In this document: positions 52,932 through 60,528 of the stretch, piece after piece
Numbering within the stretch: position 1 is the first letter of the stretch
How the letters are laid out: every line of letters starts with the position of its first letter
Made by a program: the position numbers and the translations under genes
From: Piscinibacter sp.
GTDB lineage: Bacteria; Pseudomonadota; Gammaproteobacteria; Burkholderiales; Burkholderiaceae_C
Direction of reading: 5' to 3'
NCBI GenBank assembly: GCA_016706565.1
Contig: JADJJI010000004.1
Coordinates: 496,001 to 560,000, forward strand
DNA: 64,000 nt
Notes under the pieces: generated by a model
Databases searched by the model: none
The model's input: the letters and a program-made list of their open reading frames with translations, nothing else
Told to the model about the DNA's origin: nothing

Positions 52932-53321
52932 CGCACCTGCCGTGCGGAGAATGCACCAAGCACCGAACCCCAGCATTGGCACGAAGGTGAGGATCATGCC
53001 AATGGCACGGGGGAGCCCCCAGCCCTTGAGAATGAGTATGGCCGCATGCATCAGCCGGCCAACAAGAAGAGATGTGCCTCCCGCACACAAGAGCCATGCC
53101 GGAGCGCCTGTGAGCTCGGCTGCAAGCATCGCCAGCAAGACAATGGGGACGGTTTCCGTGTAGTTCCCGTGCGCGCGCATGCGACGCAGAAGAGTCGGGT
53201 CACCGCCGTCAAAGAACTGGATGCCTGTACGCGCACGCCTGTAGCCGACCATGACGGTGAGGGGAATCTGAAGCAAGACGAAGATGCCGATGAACAAGAG
53301 GGAGATGTTGATGCTTGGCAT
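52926..53321 (-). CDS. MAPEG family membrane protein (cassette)
   Basis: The 131-residue protein has four membrane helices and the MAPEG motif RRMRAHGNYTETVPIVLLAMLAAE. It could conjugate or reduce hydrophobic electrophiles using glutathione. The stop TAA lies in the core of the 36-bp remnant. It is distinct from the chromosomal MAPEG at 39779. Confidence 0.88.
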   Translation of the reverse strand: MPSINISLLFIGIFVLLQIPLTVMVGYRRARTGIQFFDGGDPTLLRRMRAHGNYTETVPIVLLAMLAAELTGAPAWLLCAGGTSLLVGRLMHAAILILKGWGLPRAIGMILTFVPMLGFGAWCILRTAGAP

Positions 53322-53357
53322 TTCGTCAATCTCAGGTCGGCGTGTGTCGAATGTGCG

Positions 53358-53486
53358 GCCTAGCGTTTGAGCTGAGCGGGCCCATGCCGGTAGGGCGCTC
53401 GGGCCGCGAGGCGGAGGATAAGCCTGAAGAGCCGCGCGGCCCAGGTGCCATGCCGGTGGAGGTCCGCCTCGAGCCAGGGGTGAGGC
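53358..53486 (-). repeat. attC site 10 (long class)
   Basis: The 129-bp site has ends GCCTAGC and GTGAGGC, arms GTTTGAGCTGAGCGGGCC and GCCTCGAGCCAGG. The GTTAGGC core carries a T-to-G change. Confidence 0.88.
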
Positions 53487-53623
53487 GTCACCGCGGGTTT
53501 GCGCTCGCGGAGTACTGCTGCTGGCGCCAAGGCAGAGAGAGGCATAAGCTGACGAGCCGGCCGGAGTGGCTTGGCAGGCGCCAGGTGGCTGGAACGTGGC
53601 CGGATCGAGCGAAAGGACTTCGT

Positions 53624-54010
53624 ATGCTGTCCAGTGCCTCTGTCACAACGATGCTTCCGGTCAAGGACATAGACCGTGCCCGGGCCTTCTACGAGGGCTG
53701 CTTGGGACTGAAACCGGGTGGCCTCCGGCCCGACGGCAAGTTTGTCTACGTGGTGGGTGGCAGCACGCTGGCGCTGTTCCCCAAGCCGGAAGGGACCAAA
53801 GCAGACCATACCGCGATCAGCTTCCGCGTCAATGACATTGCCGTCAGCATTGAAGAGCTGAAACGTACGGGGGTGGTGTTCGAGGACTACGATTTCCCCG
53901 GGCTGAAGACTGTGAATCACGTCTGCGTGCTTGGAGCCGAGAAGGCAGCCTGGTTCAAGGACACAGAAGGGAACTACCTGTGCATCCACGAAGACCTTCC
54001 GCAGGGATAG
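53624..54010 (+). CDS. VOC superfamily protein, reversed in its cassette
   Basis: The 128-residue protein begins MLSSASVTTMLPVKDIDRARAFYEGCLGLKPGG and ends KDTEGNYLCIHED, a VOC/glyoxalase-like domain. It runs against the cassette direction, with 137 bases between attC 10 and the ATG and an AAAGGA at 53612-53617. The gene must supply its own promoter, because the array promoter would read it antisense. Confidence 0.85.
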   Translation: MLSSASVTTMLPVKDIDRARAFYEGCLGLKPGGLRPDGKFVYVVGGSTLALFPKPEGTKADHTAISFRVNDIAVSIEELKRTGVVFEDYDFPGLKTVNHVCVLGAEKAAWFKDTEGNYLCIHEDLPQG

Positions 54011-54027
54011 CGCACAGGGCCTGTGAC

Positions 54028-54154
54028 GCCTGACGTTTGAGCTGAGCCGGCCGCGCTGGCATGGCGCTAGGCCCGCGAGGCCGGTGACCAGAACCACGGG
54101 CTAGCGGGCCAAGTGCCATGCCGGTGGCGGTCCCGCTCGAGCGAAGGGTTAGGC
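54028..54154 (-). repeat. attC site 11 (long class)
   Basis: The 127-bp site has ends GCCTGAC and GTTAGGC, full arms, and the nested GCGCTAGGCCCGCGAGGCCGG stem. It stands 17 bases after the stop of the reversed VOC gene and belongs to the next cassette. Confidence 0.92.
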
Positions 54155-54185
54155 CGCAACTCCCGAGCTAGCCGCTGGGCTGGAG

Positions 54186-54590
54186 TCAAGGGCCGCACCA
54201 CTGCTCTTCGCAGGGGAGACCATCGTTGTCACCGTCCATCTTCACCCCGGGACAGTTGGCGAGGAAGTACTTGGCTTCGGCGCATGATCGCATCTGGGAG
54301 CAGTACTTTCTTCCGTCGCAACTGAAGCCGCCGGGCGTGGCTGCCCGCGCAGGAGGGGCTTCTCTCGGGGCTGCAGTTGCGGCAGACGCGGCTGAGGCGC
54401 GGCGCTTCCTTTCGGCGGCGTTCAGCTCCTCGAGCGTGGGATCCTTTCGAGCTTGGTTCGAAGGGCAAGGAGCCTGCTGATACGTGACACTGCCATTGAT
54501 GACGCACTTGTTCATCGGCGCGGCGTGAACACCAGAGGCGGCAGCAACGAAAGCTGCGAACGCACAAAGCAGCGGTGAGATGTTTCGCAT
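54186..54590 (-). CDS. Secreted DUF4124/excalibur-domain protein (cassette)
   Basis: The 134-residue protein has a signal peptide (1-23, ending in GVHAAP), a DUF4124-like start (KCVINGSVTYQQAPCPSNQA), an Ala/Arg linker, and a C-terminal excalibur calcium-binding domain (CSQMRSCAEAKYFLANCPGVKMDGDNDGLPCEEQWC). It is a periplasmic or surface protein that probably binds calcium. Confidence 0.85.
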   Translation of the reverse strand: MRNISPLLCAFAAFVAAASGVHAAPMNKCVINGSVTYQQAPCPSNQARKDPTLEELNAAERKRRASAASAATAAPREAPPARAATPGGFSCDGRKYCSQMRSCAEAKYFLANCPGVKMDGDNDGLPCEEQWCGP

Positions 54591-54599
54591 GGTCTTGCG

Positions 54600-54728
54600 G
54601 CCTAACGTTTGAGCTGAGCGGGCAGGAACGGGCATGGTGCCTGGGCCGCGAGGTGCAGCATAGACCATGGGCGGCTCGCGGCCCAGGTGCCATGCCGATG
54701 GAGTTCCGCCTCGAGCGAAGGGTCAGGC
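54600..54728 (-). repeat. attC site 12 (long class)
   Basis: The 129-bp site has ends GCCTAAC and GTCAGGC, arms GTTTGAGCTGAGCGGGC and GCCTCGAGCGAAGG. The nested stem GGGCATGGTGCCTGGGCCGCG is a little diverged. It lies after the SRPBCC gene at 54723, whose stop is in the core. Confidence 0.93.
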
Positions 54729-55181
54729 AGCACTGCCGGCTTCGCACAACGCCTTGAGCCGCTGAAGCGCCTTGGGCCAGGCCTCAGAGATGTTCTGCTC
54801 AAACTCCTCCGTGGCGTCCTGATCGACCACAAGCCTGGTTCCTGTAGGCGTAGCGATGAACGTGTAGTTCTCGTAGGCTGGTGCCCAAGCGCGGACAGAC
54901 TCACTCTGCGTGTCCTCGACGCCGTTGATGATGTAGCCGAGGTGTCGAATGGATGTGAACTCGTTTGTCTTGTGTTCTGCGATCTCGGACACCATGCCAT
55001 CGCCAGACGGTGACATGAACTTGATTCGTTGGCCCTGTTGCCAGACGCCCTCGTAGTAGGAGCCCTCTGCGAAAGGCGAAGTCCAGTCCTTGTAGCTCTC
55101 AGGGTCGAGCATGGTCTGGAAGACCCTGGATGCCGGTGCAGCGATGTCGGCCGAGAACTGGAGTTGCTTTGTAGTCGGCAT
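54723..55181 (-). CDS. SRPBCC family protein (cassette)
   Basis: The 152-residue protein begins MPTTKQLQFSADIAAPASRVFQTMLDPESYKDWTSPFAEGSYYEG and ends ISEAWPKALQRLKALCE, a START-like polyketide cyclase/AHSA1-type domain with the SPFAEGS subgroup start. The Ala-stop comes from the attC core. Confidence 0.88.
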   Translation of the reverse strand: MPTTKQLQFSADIAAPASRVFQTMLDPESYKDWTSPFAEGSYYEGVWQQGQRIKFMSPSGDGMVSEIAEHKTNEFTSIRHLGYIINGVEDTQSESVRAWAPAYENYTFIATPTGTRLVVDQDATEEFEQNISEAWPKALQRLKALCEAGSAA

Positions 55182-55208
55182 ATGCGTACCTCGGGCGTTC
55201 TGTGTACG

Positions 55209-55335
55209 GCCTAGCATTTGAGCTGAGCCGACCGCGCCGGTGTGGTGCTTGGCCCGCGAGGCGGATGCTAAGCCTGAGCGCTTCGCGGGTCAGGTGCCTT
55301 GCCGGGGGCAGTCCGGCTCGAGCGAAGGGTTAGGC
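55209..55335 (-). repeat. attC site 13 (long class)
   Basis: The 127-bp site has ends GCCTAGC and GTTAGGC; the arm next to the first core reads ATTTGAGCTGAGCCGACC. It follows the RidA gene at 55330, whose TAA is in the core. Confidence 0.92.
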
Positions 55336-55710
55336 CTCAGCGATGGCTGCAATGGACACCTTCAGGCCAGGGATGCGAGCGGGGAGCTTGGCGCCCTGGC
55401 GTGCTGGTGGATTCGAAGGAAACCACTTGAGCCATTCTTCGTTCATGCCGGGGAAGTCGTCTTCCTCCGCCAGCACAACTGTGACGCTGACAAGCTTGTC
55501 TAGCGAACTACCTGCTGCTTCGAGGATGGCTTGAATGTTGAACAGGCACTGACGTGTTTGCTCTTGGATCGTTGTTCCAGTGATCGTGCCGGTGGTGGCG
55601 TCTGTTGGCGAAGTACCGGAAACGAAGACCAAGCCTGCTGCCTTGACCGCTTGGCTGTAAGTTGGCGGTGGCTTGGCTGCCTTTGGAGTGAATACGATCT
55701 GGCGGGCCAA
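55330..55710 (-). CDS. RidA/YjgF family protein (cassette)
   Basis: The 126-residue protein begins with QIVFTPKAAKPPPTYSQAVKAAGLVFVSGTSPTDATTG, has QTRQCLFNIQAILEAAGSSLDKLVSVTVVLAEEDDFPGMNEEWLKWF, and ends RIPGLKVSIAAIAEA. RidA enzymes hydrolyse reactive enamine/imine intermediates. The start TTG at 55710 has a GGAGG just upstream. The stop TAA belongs to the attC core. Confidence 0.9.
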   Translation of the reverse strand: MARQIVFTPKAAKPPPTYSQAVKAAGLVFVSGTSPTDATTGTITGTTIQEQTRQCLFNIQAILEAAGSSLDKLVSVTVVLAEEDDFPGMNEEWLKWFPSNPPARQGAKLPARIPGLKVSIAAIAEA

Positions 55711-55757
55711 TTTGAGTCCTCCGATTGAATAGGTAGCGCCAAAGCCGGTGCTCCGAG

Positions 55758-55824
55758 GCCTGACGTTTGAGCTGAGCGAGCGAGTGCCATCCCGATACGA
55801 GTCTGCTCGAGCGAAGGGTTAAGG
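55758..55824 (-). repeat. attC site 14 (short class)
   Basis: The 67-bp site has ends GCCTGAC and GTTAAGG(C), with an extra A in the second core. Arms GTTTGAGCTGAGCGAGCG and CTGCTCGAGCGAAGG are intact. Confidence 0.9.
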
Positions 55825-56298
55825 CGCAGTCTCGGCCCGGCCAAGCCGGCCGGCGGCCGATTGCTTGCCTCCAACTGCTGGTACAAGGCGACCGGCCTTG
55901 CCCAGACCGAAGGGCGGCATGTTGCCGTAGAACGTTTCATACGTGCCAGGCGCAGCAGCATAGGTTTCATGCCAGATGCCGACCGAGCCGTTGTCGCCAA
56001 CTGCCTTGTTGAATGCGCGCCAGGCAGGCAGGTGCTGGGCGTTCTTGTTCTTCGCGTACTGGAGAAGCTGCTCCATGGAGCGCCAGTACTGAACCATGAT
56101 GGAAGTTCTGGAAGTCCACATCTCCGCATGCAGCAGACCAAGGTGCGGCTGTGCTCGGAGCTCGCCAATCATTCGAGTCATCGCAGCCACCACAGGCAAC
56201 CACTTGTCGACGCGCAGCGGTTGATTGACTCGCATCCCGATGAGGAAAACCACAAACTCGCCATCGAGTGAAGCAGTGAGACGCTGGTTGCTTTGCAT
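55819..56298 (-). CDS. DUF4188 family protein (cassette)
   Basis: The 159-residue protein begins VVFLIGMRVNQPLRVDKWLPVVAAMTRMIGEL, has MVQYWRSMEQLLQYAKNKNAQHLPAWRAFNKAVG and GIWHETYAAAPGTYETFYGNMPPFGLG, the DUF4188 pattern. The fold is a dimeric alpha-beta barrel related to heme-degrading monooxygenases; activity unknown. The stop lies in the attC core. Confidence 0.9.
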   Translation of the reverse strand: MQSNQRLTASLDGEFVVFLIGMRVNQPLRVDKWLPVVAAMTRMIGELRAQPHLGLLHAEMWTSRTSIMVQYWRSMEQLLQYAKNKNAQHLPAWRAFNKAVGDNGSVGIWHETYAAAPGTYETFYGNMPPFGLGKAGRLVPAVGGKQSAAGRLGRAETAP

Positions 56299-56308
56299 GG
56301 TGCATGCG

Positions 56309-56434
56309 CCCTAACGTTTGAGCTGAGCCGACAGCGCCTGTATGACGCCTGGCCCGCCAGACGGATGATGGACCACTCCGGGAGGCGGGCCAAGTGCCAT
56401 GCCGGCGCGAGTCCACTCGAGCGAAGGGGCAGGC
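56309..56434 (-). repeat. attC site 15 (long class)
   Basis: The 126-bp site has ends CCCTAAC and GGCAGGC, the second core altered from GTTAGGC. Arms and nested GGCCCGCCAGACGGATGATGG stem are intact. Confidence 0.9.
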
Positions 56435-56435
56435 A

Positions 56436-56819
56436 TCACTCTGGAGGCCGGCGCTTCATGTGCGGAGTGACGCGAGCTGGCGGCTCGTACGGCTCAGGCC
56501 AGTAGTCGGTGACTTTGGTGATGAGCCCGTTGTTCAGCTCGAAGATGGAGATGCCGGTCATGACTTCGGCGCCGACCACGAAGTCGATGACACAGACAGC
56601 CTTGGCTTCCTCGCACACAAGATGCTTGATGGAGGCGGCCCAGTCACCCGGCCAAGTACTGAACATCTCGAGGTAGCCTTGGCCGCCGTCGATGTACTCG
56701 CGAGTTTGTGGAACCTCGTAGATCAGCTTTGGATGAAGCAAGTCAGCGAACTCACTCCAGTCGCGCGCGTTGGCAAGTTTCCAGTGCGTTTGGATGAGCG
56801 CGCGGGTTTGTTCCGACAT
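56436..56819 (-). CDS. SnoaL/NTF2-like protein (cassette)
   Basis: The 127-residue protein begins MSEQTRALIQTHWKLANARDWSEFADLLHPKLIYEVPQTREYIDG, a SnoaL-like NTF2 fold, with MTGISIFELNNGLITKVTDYW in the second half. It is a small binding or isomerase-like domain of unknown substrate. It ends VTPHMKRRPPE. Confidence 0.88.
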   Translation of the reverse strand: MSEQTRALIQTHWKLANARDWSEFADLLHPKLIYEVPQTREYIDGGQGYLEMFSTWPGDWAASIKHLVCEEAKAVCVIDFVVGAEVMTGISIFELNNGLITKVTDYWPEPYEPPARVTPHMKRRPPE

Positions 56820-56855
56820 CGAATTGCTCCAGAGCGCCGCGGTGTGTGGCGTGTC

Positions 56856-56983
56856 GCCGAACTTTCGAGCCAAGGGGCTGGAACCGGAATGGCGCTTGGC
56901 CCGCGAAGCGGATGATAAGAACCAGCGCTTCGCGGGACAAGTGCCATTCCGGTGGAGGTCCCCGCTCGAGAGAAGGGTTAGGG
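56856..56983 (-). repeat. attC site 16 (long class)
   Basis: The 128-bp site has ends GCCGAAC and GTTAGGG; the first arm TTTCGAGCCAAGGGGCTGG is diverged. The nested GGCGCTTGGCCCGCGAAGCGG stem is intact. Confidence 0.9.
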
Positions 56984-57003
56984 CGCACTCGTTGCTCGGC
57001 CGT

Positions 57004-57435
57004 TCAGACTTTGCTGGCTCGCTGGGCCTTGCCTTTGCGGTGATAGGTCAGTGCGGCCGCCACACAGAACGCCAGTGCATCCGTCGGGACGGGCTCGGAG
57101 TCCTTGAAGACGATCGCGCGGTTGCCCTCGTAGCTGAACTCTCTGGGAAACAGCGACCTGAAGGTTTCGACCAGATTCGTCTGGCAGTTGAAGTACATGG
57201 CGTACTGGTTCGGCCTGGCGGCCTTCCAGTCGATGCGAACCGTGCTACCGCTGCCCGACTGGGATGTGAGGTAAGCGGGCTCGCCCCACTTGAGCGTTTC
57301 GTCGAGTTCGCCAACACCTTCCGTAGTTGCGGCGGTCCGGAGAATCAGCTCGCGCAGCGAGAGTAGCTTGCGGCGCATGTTCGGCGGATAGGCGTCGAAG
57401 GCCTTGGCCACGGCGGGGTTCGTGATTGGCGTCAT
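57004..57435 (-). CDS. DUF1801 family protein (cassette)
   Basis: The 143-residue protein has AVAKAFDAYPPNMRRKLLSLRELILRTAATTEG and LKWGEPAYLTSQSGSGSTVRIDWKAARPNQYAMYFNCQTNLVETF, the DUF1801 pattern in the longer branch. The ATG at 57435 starts the conserved part. It is a second DUF1801 gene in the window and differs clearly from 42873. Confidence 0.9.
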   Translation of the reverse strand: MTPITNPAVAKAFDAYPPNMRRKLLSLRELILRTAATTEGVGELDETLKWGEPAYLTSQSGSGSTVRIDWKAARPNQYAMYFNCQTNLVETFRSLFPREFSYEGNRAIVFKDSEPVPTDALAFCVAAALTYHRKGKAQRASKV

Positions 57436-57469
57436 GTCGGTCGCTGAGCCTCGCAAGTGGTTCTGTGCG

Positions 57470-57595
57470 CCCTAACGCCTTAGCAGAGGCGCGAGCGCCA
57501 GTATGGCGCTTGGACCGCTGGACGGATGATGGACCAGACCGAGGGGCGGGGCAAGAGCCATGCAGGGGCGAGTCGGCTCCAGCGAAGGGTTTGGC
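57470..57595 (-). repeat. attC site 17 (long class)
   Basis: The 126-bp site has ends CCCTAAC and GTTTGGC, with arms GCCTTAGCAGAGGCGCG and CTCCAGCGAAGG. The core on the second side carries an A-to-T change. Confidence 0.88.
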
Positions 57596-57596
57596 G

Positions 57597-57998
57597 TCAC
57601 TGGCACTTGGCACGAACCTCCGCTTCATTGCGGACTTCTGTGCCCTTGCAGAAATAGAAGGCGGTCGCACAGTGAAGATACTTCCGCCCAACATCCCGGG
57701 CCACTGCAGTGGTGGAGATTGGCGCAGGACTTTCGTTGCTGAGCTGTGAAGCGCAGCTGTCCGCTCGCTGCGAGATGACAGCCAAGCACGCCGACTCGCC
57801 AAGATTGAAGCGAGCCTTGGAGTCCGAGCAGGCTCTGAGGGCTAACTCCTTCCACAAGAGGAAGCTCTCAGCCTTCGGAATGGGATCGGCCTCCACGGCC
57901 TTCAAGCTGTAGGTCGCCTGTGCACGGAGGGTCACGGGTACGAATGCAAGCATGGCCAACGTTGCGGCGAAGAGGGTGGCAGTTGTCAGTGGCTGCAT
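57597..57998 (-). CDS. Secreted cysteine-rich hypothetical protein (cassette)
   Basis: The 133-residue product has a signal peptide (about 1-26, ending in LRAQ). The mature part has seven cysteines, including the last in AEVRAKCQ, and segments ACSDSKARFNLGESACLAV and YLHCATAFYFCKG. Likely disulfide-bonded in the periplasm. Family not recognised. The stop is one base beyond the attC core. Confidence 0.65.
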   Translation of the reverse strand: MQPLTTATLFAATLAMLAFVPVTLRAQATYSLKAVEADPIPKAESFLLWKELALRACSDSKARFNLGESACLAVISQRADSCASQLSNESPAPISTTAVARDVGRKYLHCATAFYFCKGTEVRNEAEVRAKCQ

Positions 57999-58011
57999 GG
58001 TTCTTTGTGAC

Positions 58012-58078
58012 GCCTAAAGTCTGTGCTGAGCGGGCGAGCGCCATCCCGGTGCGAGCCCGCTCGAGCGAAGGGTTAGGC
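58012..58078 (-). repeat. attC site 18 (short class)
   Basis: The 67-bp site has ends GCCTAAA and GTTAGGC, arms GTCTGTGCTGAGCGGGCG and CGCTCGAGCGAAGG, with a loop carrying CCATCCCGG. It is the closest full-length relative of the deleted remnant at 52896. Confidence 0.92.
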
Positions 58079-58097
58079 CTCGCGCTCGTTGCAGGGC

Positions 58098-58556
58098 TCA
58101 AGGGTCTCGCGAGTAAACGAGATAGCCGTGGTGCTTGGCCACCTTGTCGTACAGCAGACGGCCAGCGGCATTCGTTTCGTGCGTTTGCCAGTAGACCCGA
58201 GGTGAGCCTGCCGCTTTGGCTTGAATGCAGACAGCTTCGATGAGAGCCCGCCCAATGCCCTGGCCCCGCAGTGATTGCGGAGTGAACAAGTCGCTCAGGT
58301 AGCAGACATGTTCGACCTTGGTCATGCTGCGATGGAAGAGATAGTGCGCCAGACCGACGAGCTTGCCTTGCTGCTCTGCGACCAGAGCAAAGACTGGTTC
58401 ATCGGTGTCGAAGAACCGCTGCCAGGTGAGCTGAGTGATATGTTCAGGAAGTTCGGTGTCACCGTGCCGGCCGTAGAACTCGTTGTAGCCATCCCAGAGC
58501 GGGCGCCATGCTGCGTAGTCGTCTTGAGTGGGCGGACGAACGGTGAAGGGAGTCAT
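58098..58556 (-). CDS. GNAT family N-acetyltransferase (cassette)
   Basis: The 152-residue protein begins MTPFTVRPPTQDDYAAWRPLWDGYNEFYGRHG, has CYLSDLFTPQSLRGQGIGRALIEAVCIQAKAAGSPRVYWQT, and ends DKVAKHHGYLVYSRD. It is an acetyltransferase of the broad GNAT fold, acceptor unknown. ATG 58556 is preferred to a TTG four codons earlier. Confidence 0.9.
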   Translation of the reverse strand: MTPFTVRPPTQDDYAAWRPLWDGYNEFYGRHGDTELPEHITQLTWQRFFDTDEPVFALVAEQQGKLVGLAHYLFHRSMTKVEHVCYLSDLFTPQSLRGQGIGRALIEAVCIQAKAAGSPRVYWQTHETNAAGRLLYDKVAKHHGYLVYSRDP

Positions 58557-58600
58557 GGTGATTCGCAACGCTGCAAGAGGGGCACTGTGTGGGACACGAG

Positions 58601-58667
58601 GCCTAACGTTTGAGCTGAGCGGGCAAGCGCCATGCCGGCGCGAGTCCGCTCGAGCGAAGGCTTAGGC
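58601..58667 (-). repeat. attC site 19 (short class)
   Basis: The 67-bp site has ends GCCTAAC and CTTAGGC, with arms GTTTGAGCTGAGCGGGC and GCTCGAGCGAAGG. The second core starts with C in place of G. Confidence 0.9.
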
Positions 58668-58697
58668 GCGCACTGTGCGCCGCCCGTTTGTGCGACC

Positions 58698-59090
58698 CTA
58701 CTTTGGCCGGTGTAGGGCGCAAAGCTTGTTGCCGTCAGGATCTCGTACGTAGGCAAGATACATGGAACCCAACTTGCCTTCGCGCAGACCGGGCGGCTGT
58801 TCGATCGACGTGCCTCCATGCGCGACAGCCGTGTCGTGGAACTGGTGTACCTGCTCCGGTGAACTGCACTTGAAGCCGATGGTGCCGCCATTGGCTACGG
58901 TTGCGGTTTCGTTGTTGATTGGCTCGCTTACGCAGAATGAGCTGCCATCGTGTCGATAGAACAGGCGCTGTTGGCCTGTGGCGTTCTGGTTGCGGAACGG
59001 CTCGCCTGCTCCTAGGATGCCAAGCAAGGCGTCATAGAAGCGCTTGGAACGCTCGATGTCGTTCGTTCCGACCATCACGTGGCTGAACAT
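58698..59090 (-). CDS. VOC superfamily protein (cassette)
   Basis: The 130-residue protein begins MFSHVMVGTNDIERSKRFYDALLGILGAGEPF, has CSSPEQVHQFHDTAVAHGGTSIEQPPGLREG, and ends YLAYVRDPDGNKLCALHRP, a glyoxalase-like VOC protein of the YaeR-like branch. It may bind or detoxify a small molecule. The ATG at 59090 begins the conserved domain. Confidence 0.9.
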   Translation of the reverse strand: MFSHVMVGTNDIERSKRFYDALLGILGAGEPFRNQNATGQQRLFYRHDGSSFCVSEPINNETATVANGGTIGFKCSSPEQVHQFHDTAVAHGGTSIEQPPGLREGKLGSMYLAYVRDPDGNKLCALHRPK

Positions 59091-59155
59091 GCACTTGTCT
59101 CCTGAATGGTAATGCCAGGACGCGGACCGATGCGCTACTGAGGGTGGCTTGTGCG

Positions 59156-59280
59156 GCCTGACGTTTGAGCCGAGGGGCCGGAGCCGGATGGCGCTTGACC
59201 CGTAGGCGGAGCATAGACCTGCAGCGCCTCGCGGGCCAAGTGCCATGCCGATGCGAGTCCGCTCGAGCAAAGGGTTTGGC
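59156..59280 (-). repeat. attC site 20 (long class)
   Basis: The 125-bp site has ends GCCTGAC and GTTTGGC, with arms GTTTGAGCCGAGGGGCCGG and CGCTCGAGCAAAGG. The nested stem GGCGCTTGACCCGTAGGCGG is slightly worn. Confidence 0.9.
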
Positions 59281-59398
59281 AGCGCCGCCTGAGCTGGGCG
59301 TGGGGCTGACATGTCCGGAAGCGGCCAGACCACCAGCAACCTTGCTGCTGAAATGCACCCAACAGCGAAGTTGGCTCGCTGCAGACGGGAGCGACAAG

Positions 59399-59863
59399 AT
59401 GAGACTTGCAGTACGGGGCATTGACTCGGAGTTTGTGAACCTGGTGCGCAGCGGCGGCAACGACGCGAACGGGCAGCGCGCGCTGCTTACCAAGGCCGTT
59501 GGACAGGCGAACCCCTGCAGACACTGCCTTCAGTTGATTGCCGAAGGCGATGACAAGCTGGTGCTGGCGTACCGGCCGTTCAGCGCACTGCAGCCATACG
59601 CAGAAGTGGGCCCGATCTTCCTGCACCAACGTGAATGCCAAAGGTTCGAGGGGGAGGAACTGCCAGGCTGGTTTGCCCACCTACAACCTGCGCTGATCCG
59701 GGGCTACGGGCAAGATGACTGGATTCGCTACGAGACCGGCAATGTGGTGTCGGGACGCGAGCTTGGTGCCGAGTGCGAGCGGATTCTGAATGGCCCCGAG
59801 GTGGCATACGTTCACATACGCTCGAAGTACAACTGCTTCCAGTGCCGGGTAGATCGACCGTAG
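59399..59863 (+). CDS. DUF1203 family protein, reversed in its cassette
   Basis: The 154-residue protein begins MRLAVRGIDSEFVNLVRSGGND, has PCRHCLQLIAEGDDKLVLAYRPFSALQPYAEVGPIFLHQREC, and ends PEVAYVHIRSKYNCFQCRVDRP, the DUF1203 pattern. It runs against the cassette direction, with 118 bases from attC 20 to its ATG that must hold a promoter. Function unknown; a small cytoplasmic protein. Confidence 0.88.
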   Translation: MRLAVRGIDSEFVNLVRSGGNDANGQRALLTKAVGQANPCRHCLQLIAEGDDKLVLAYRPFSALQPYAEVGPIFLHQRECQRFEGEELPGWFAHLQPALIRGYGQDDWIRYETGNVVSGRELGAECERILNGPEVAYVHIRSKYNCFQCRVDRP

Positions 59864-59887
59864 CCCGAGCTTCGGGTTGCCTGCGCT

Positions 59888-59944
59888 GCCCAATGTTTGA
59901 GCTGAGGGGCCGGCGGAGGTCACGGCTCGAGCGAAGGGTTGGGC
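59888..59944 (-). repeat. attC site 21 (short class)
   Basis: The 57-bp site has ends GCCCAAT and GTTGGGC, with arms GTTTGAGCTGAGGGGCCGG and GGCTCGAGCGAAGG. It resembles site 7 in length and loop, and both cores carry changes. Confidence 0.88.
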
Positions 59945-59984
59945 CTCGCTCGCGTACAAGAGCATGCACGAAAACCAGCGAAAG

Positions 59985-60356
59985 CTAAGCTGGCTTGTGG
60001 CACACAGCTTCGACGTTGTGACCGTCCGGACCGATGACAAATGCCGCGTAGTAGTTCGGGTGGTACTGCGGACGGAGTCCCGGAGCACCGTTGTCTTTGC
60101 CCCCGGCTGCGAGGGCTGCCCGATGAAAGGCTTCGACTTGCTCTCGGCTTTGGGCCTGGAAGGCCAAGTGCAGATGCGCCGGCCTAGGCTCTGGCTGCAA
60201 GCGAATGCACAACGACGAACTCTCGTTCGGACGGCACAGCTCAATACCCAGTGGACCCTCCGATACGATGGCCACACCAAGAGGTTCGAGCGCCTTCAGG
60301 AAGAAGGACCTGGCAGTGGCGTAGTCGCTGACGCCAAAGACGACGTGATCAAACAT
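59985..60356 (-). CDS. VOC superfamily protein (cassette)
   Basis: The 123-residue protein begins MFDHVVFGVSDYATARSFFLKALEPLGVAIVSEG, has LAFQAQSREQVEAFHRAALAAGGKDNGAPGLRPQYHPNYYAAFVIGPDGHNVEAVCHK, the glyoxalase-family pattern close to PA1353-type proteins. Likely metal-dependent binding or lyase activity, substrate unknown. The ATG at 60356 matches the conserved start. Confidence 0.92.
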   Translation of the reverse strand: MFDHVVFGVSDYATARSFFLKALEPLGVAIVSEGPLGIELCRPNESSSLCIRLQPEPRPAHLHLAFQAQSREQVEAFHRAALAAGGKDNGAPGLRPQYHPNYYAAFVIGPDGHNVEAVCHKPA

Positions 60357-60386
60357 GGGCTATCGGCGTTGCGTTGGTTCTGCGAG

Positions 60387-60512
60387 GCCTAAGGTGTGAG
60401 CTGAGCCTACCGCGCAGGTGTGGCGCTTGGCCCGCGAGGCGAATGATGACGGCGAGCGCCTTGCAGGCCAAGTGCCATGCCGGTGCGGGTCGGCTCGAGC
60501 GAAGGGTTAGGC
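60387..60512 (-). repeat. attC site 22 (long class)
   Basis: The 126-bp site has ends GCCTAAG and GTTAGGC, with arms GTGTGAGCTGAGCCTACC and CGGCTCGAGCGAAGG. The nested GGCGCTTGGCCCGCGAGGCG stem is intact. Confidence 0.93.
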
Positions 60513-60528
60513 CTCGCTGTTGGCGTGG

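Noticed and set aside
53315-53623. N-terminal extension of the reversed VOC gene
   Set aside because: The added codons run through attC 10, and the conserved domain begins at ATG 53624 with a ribosome site.
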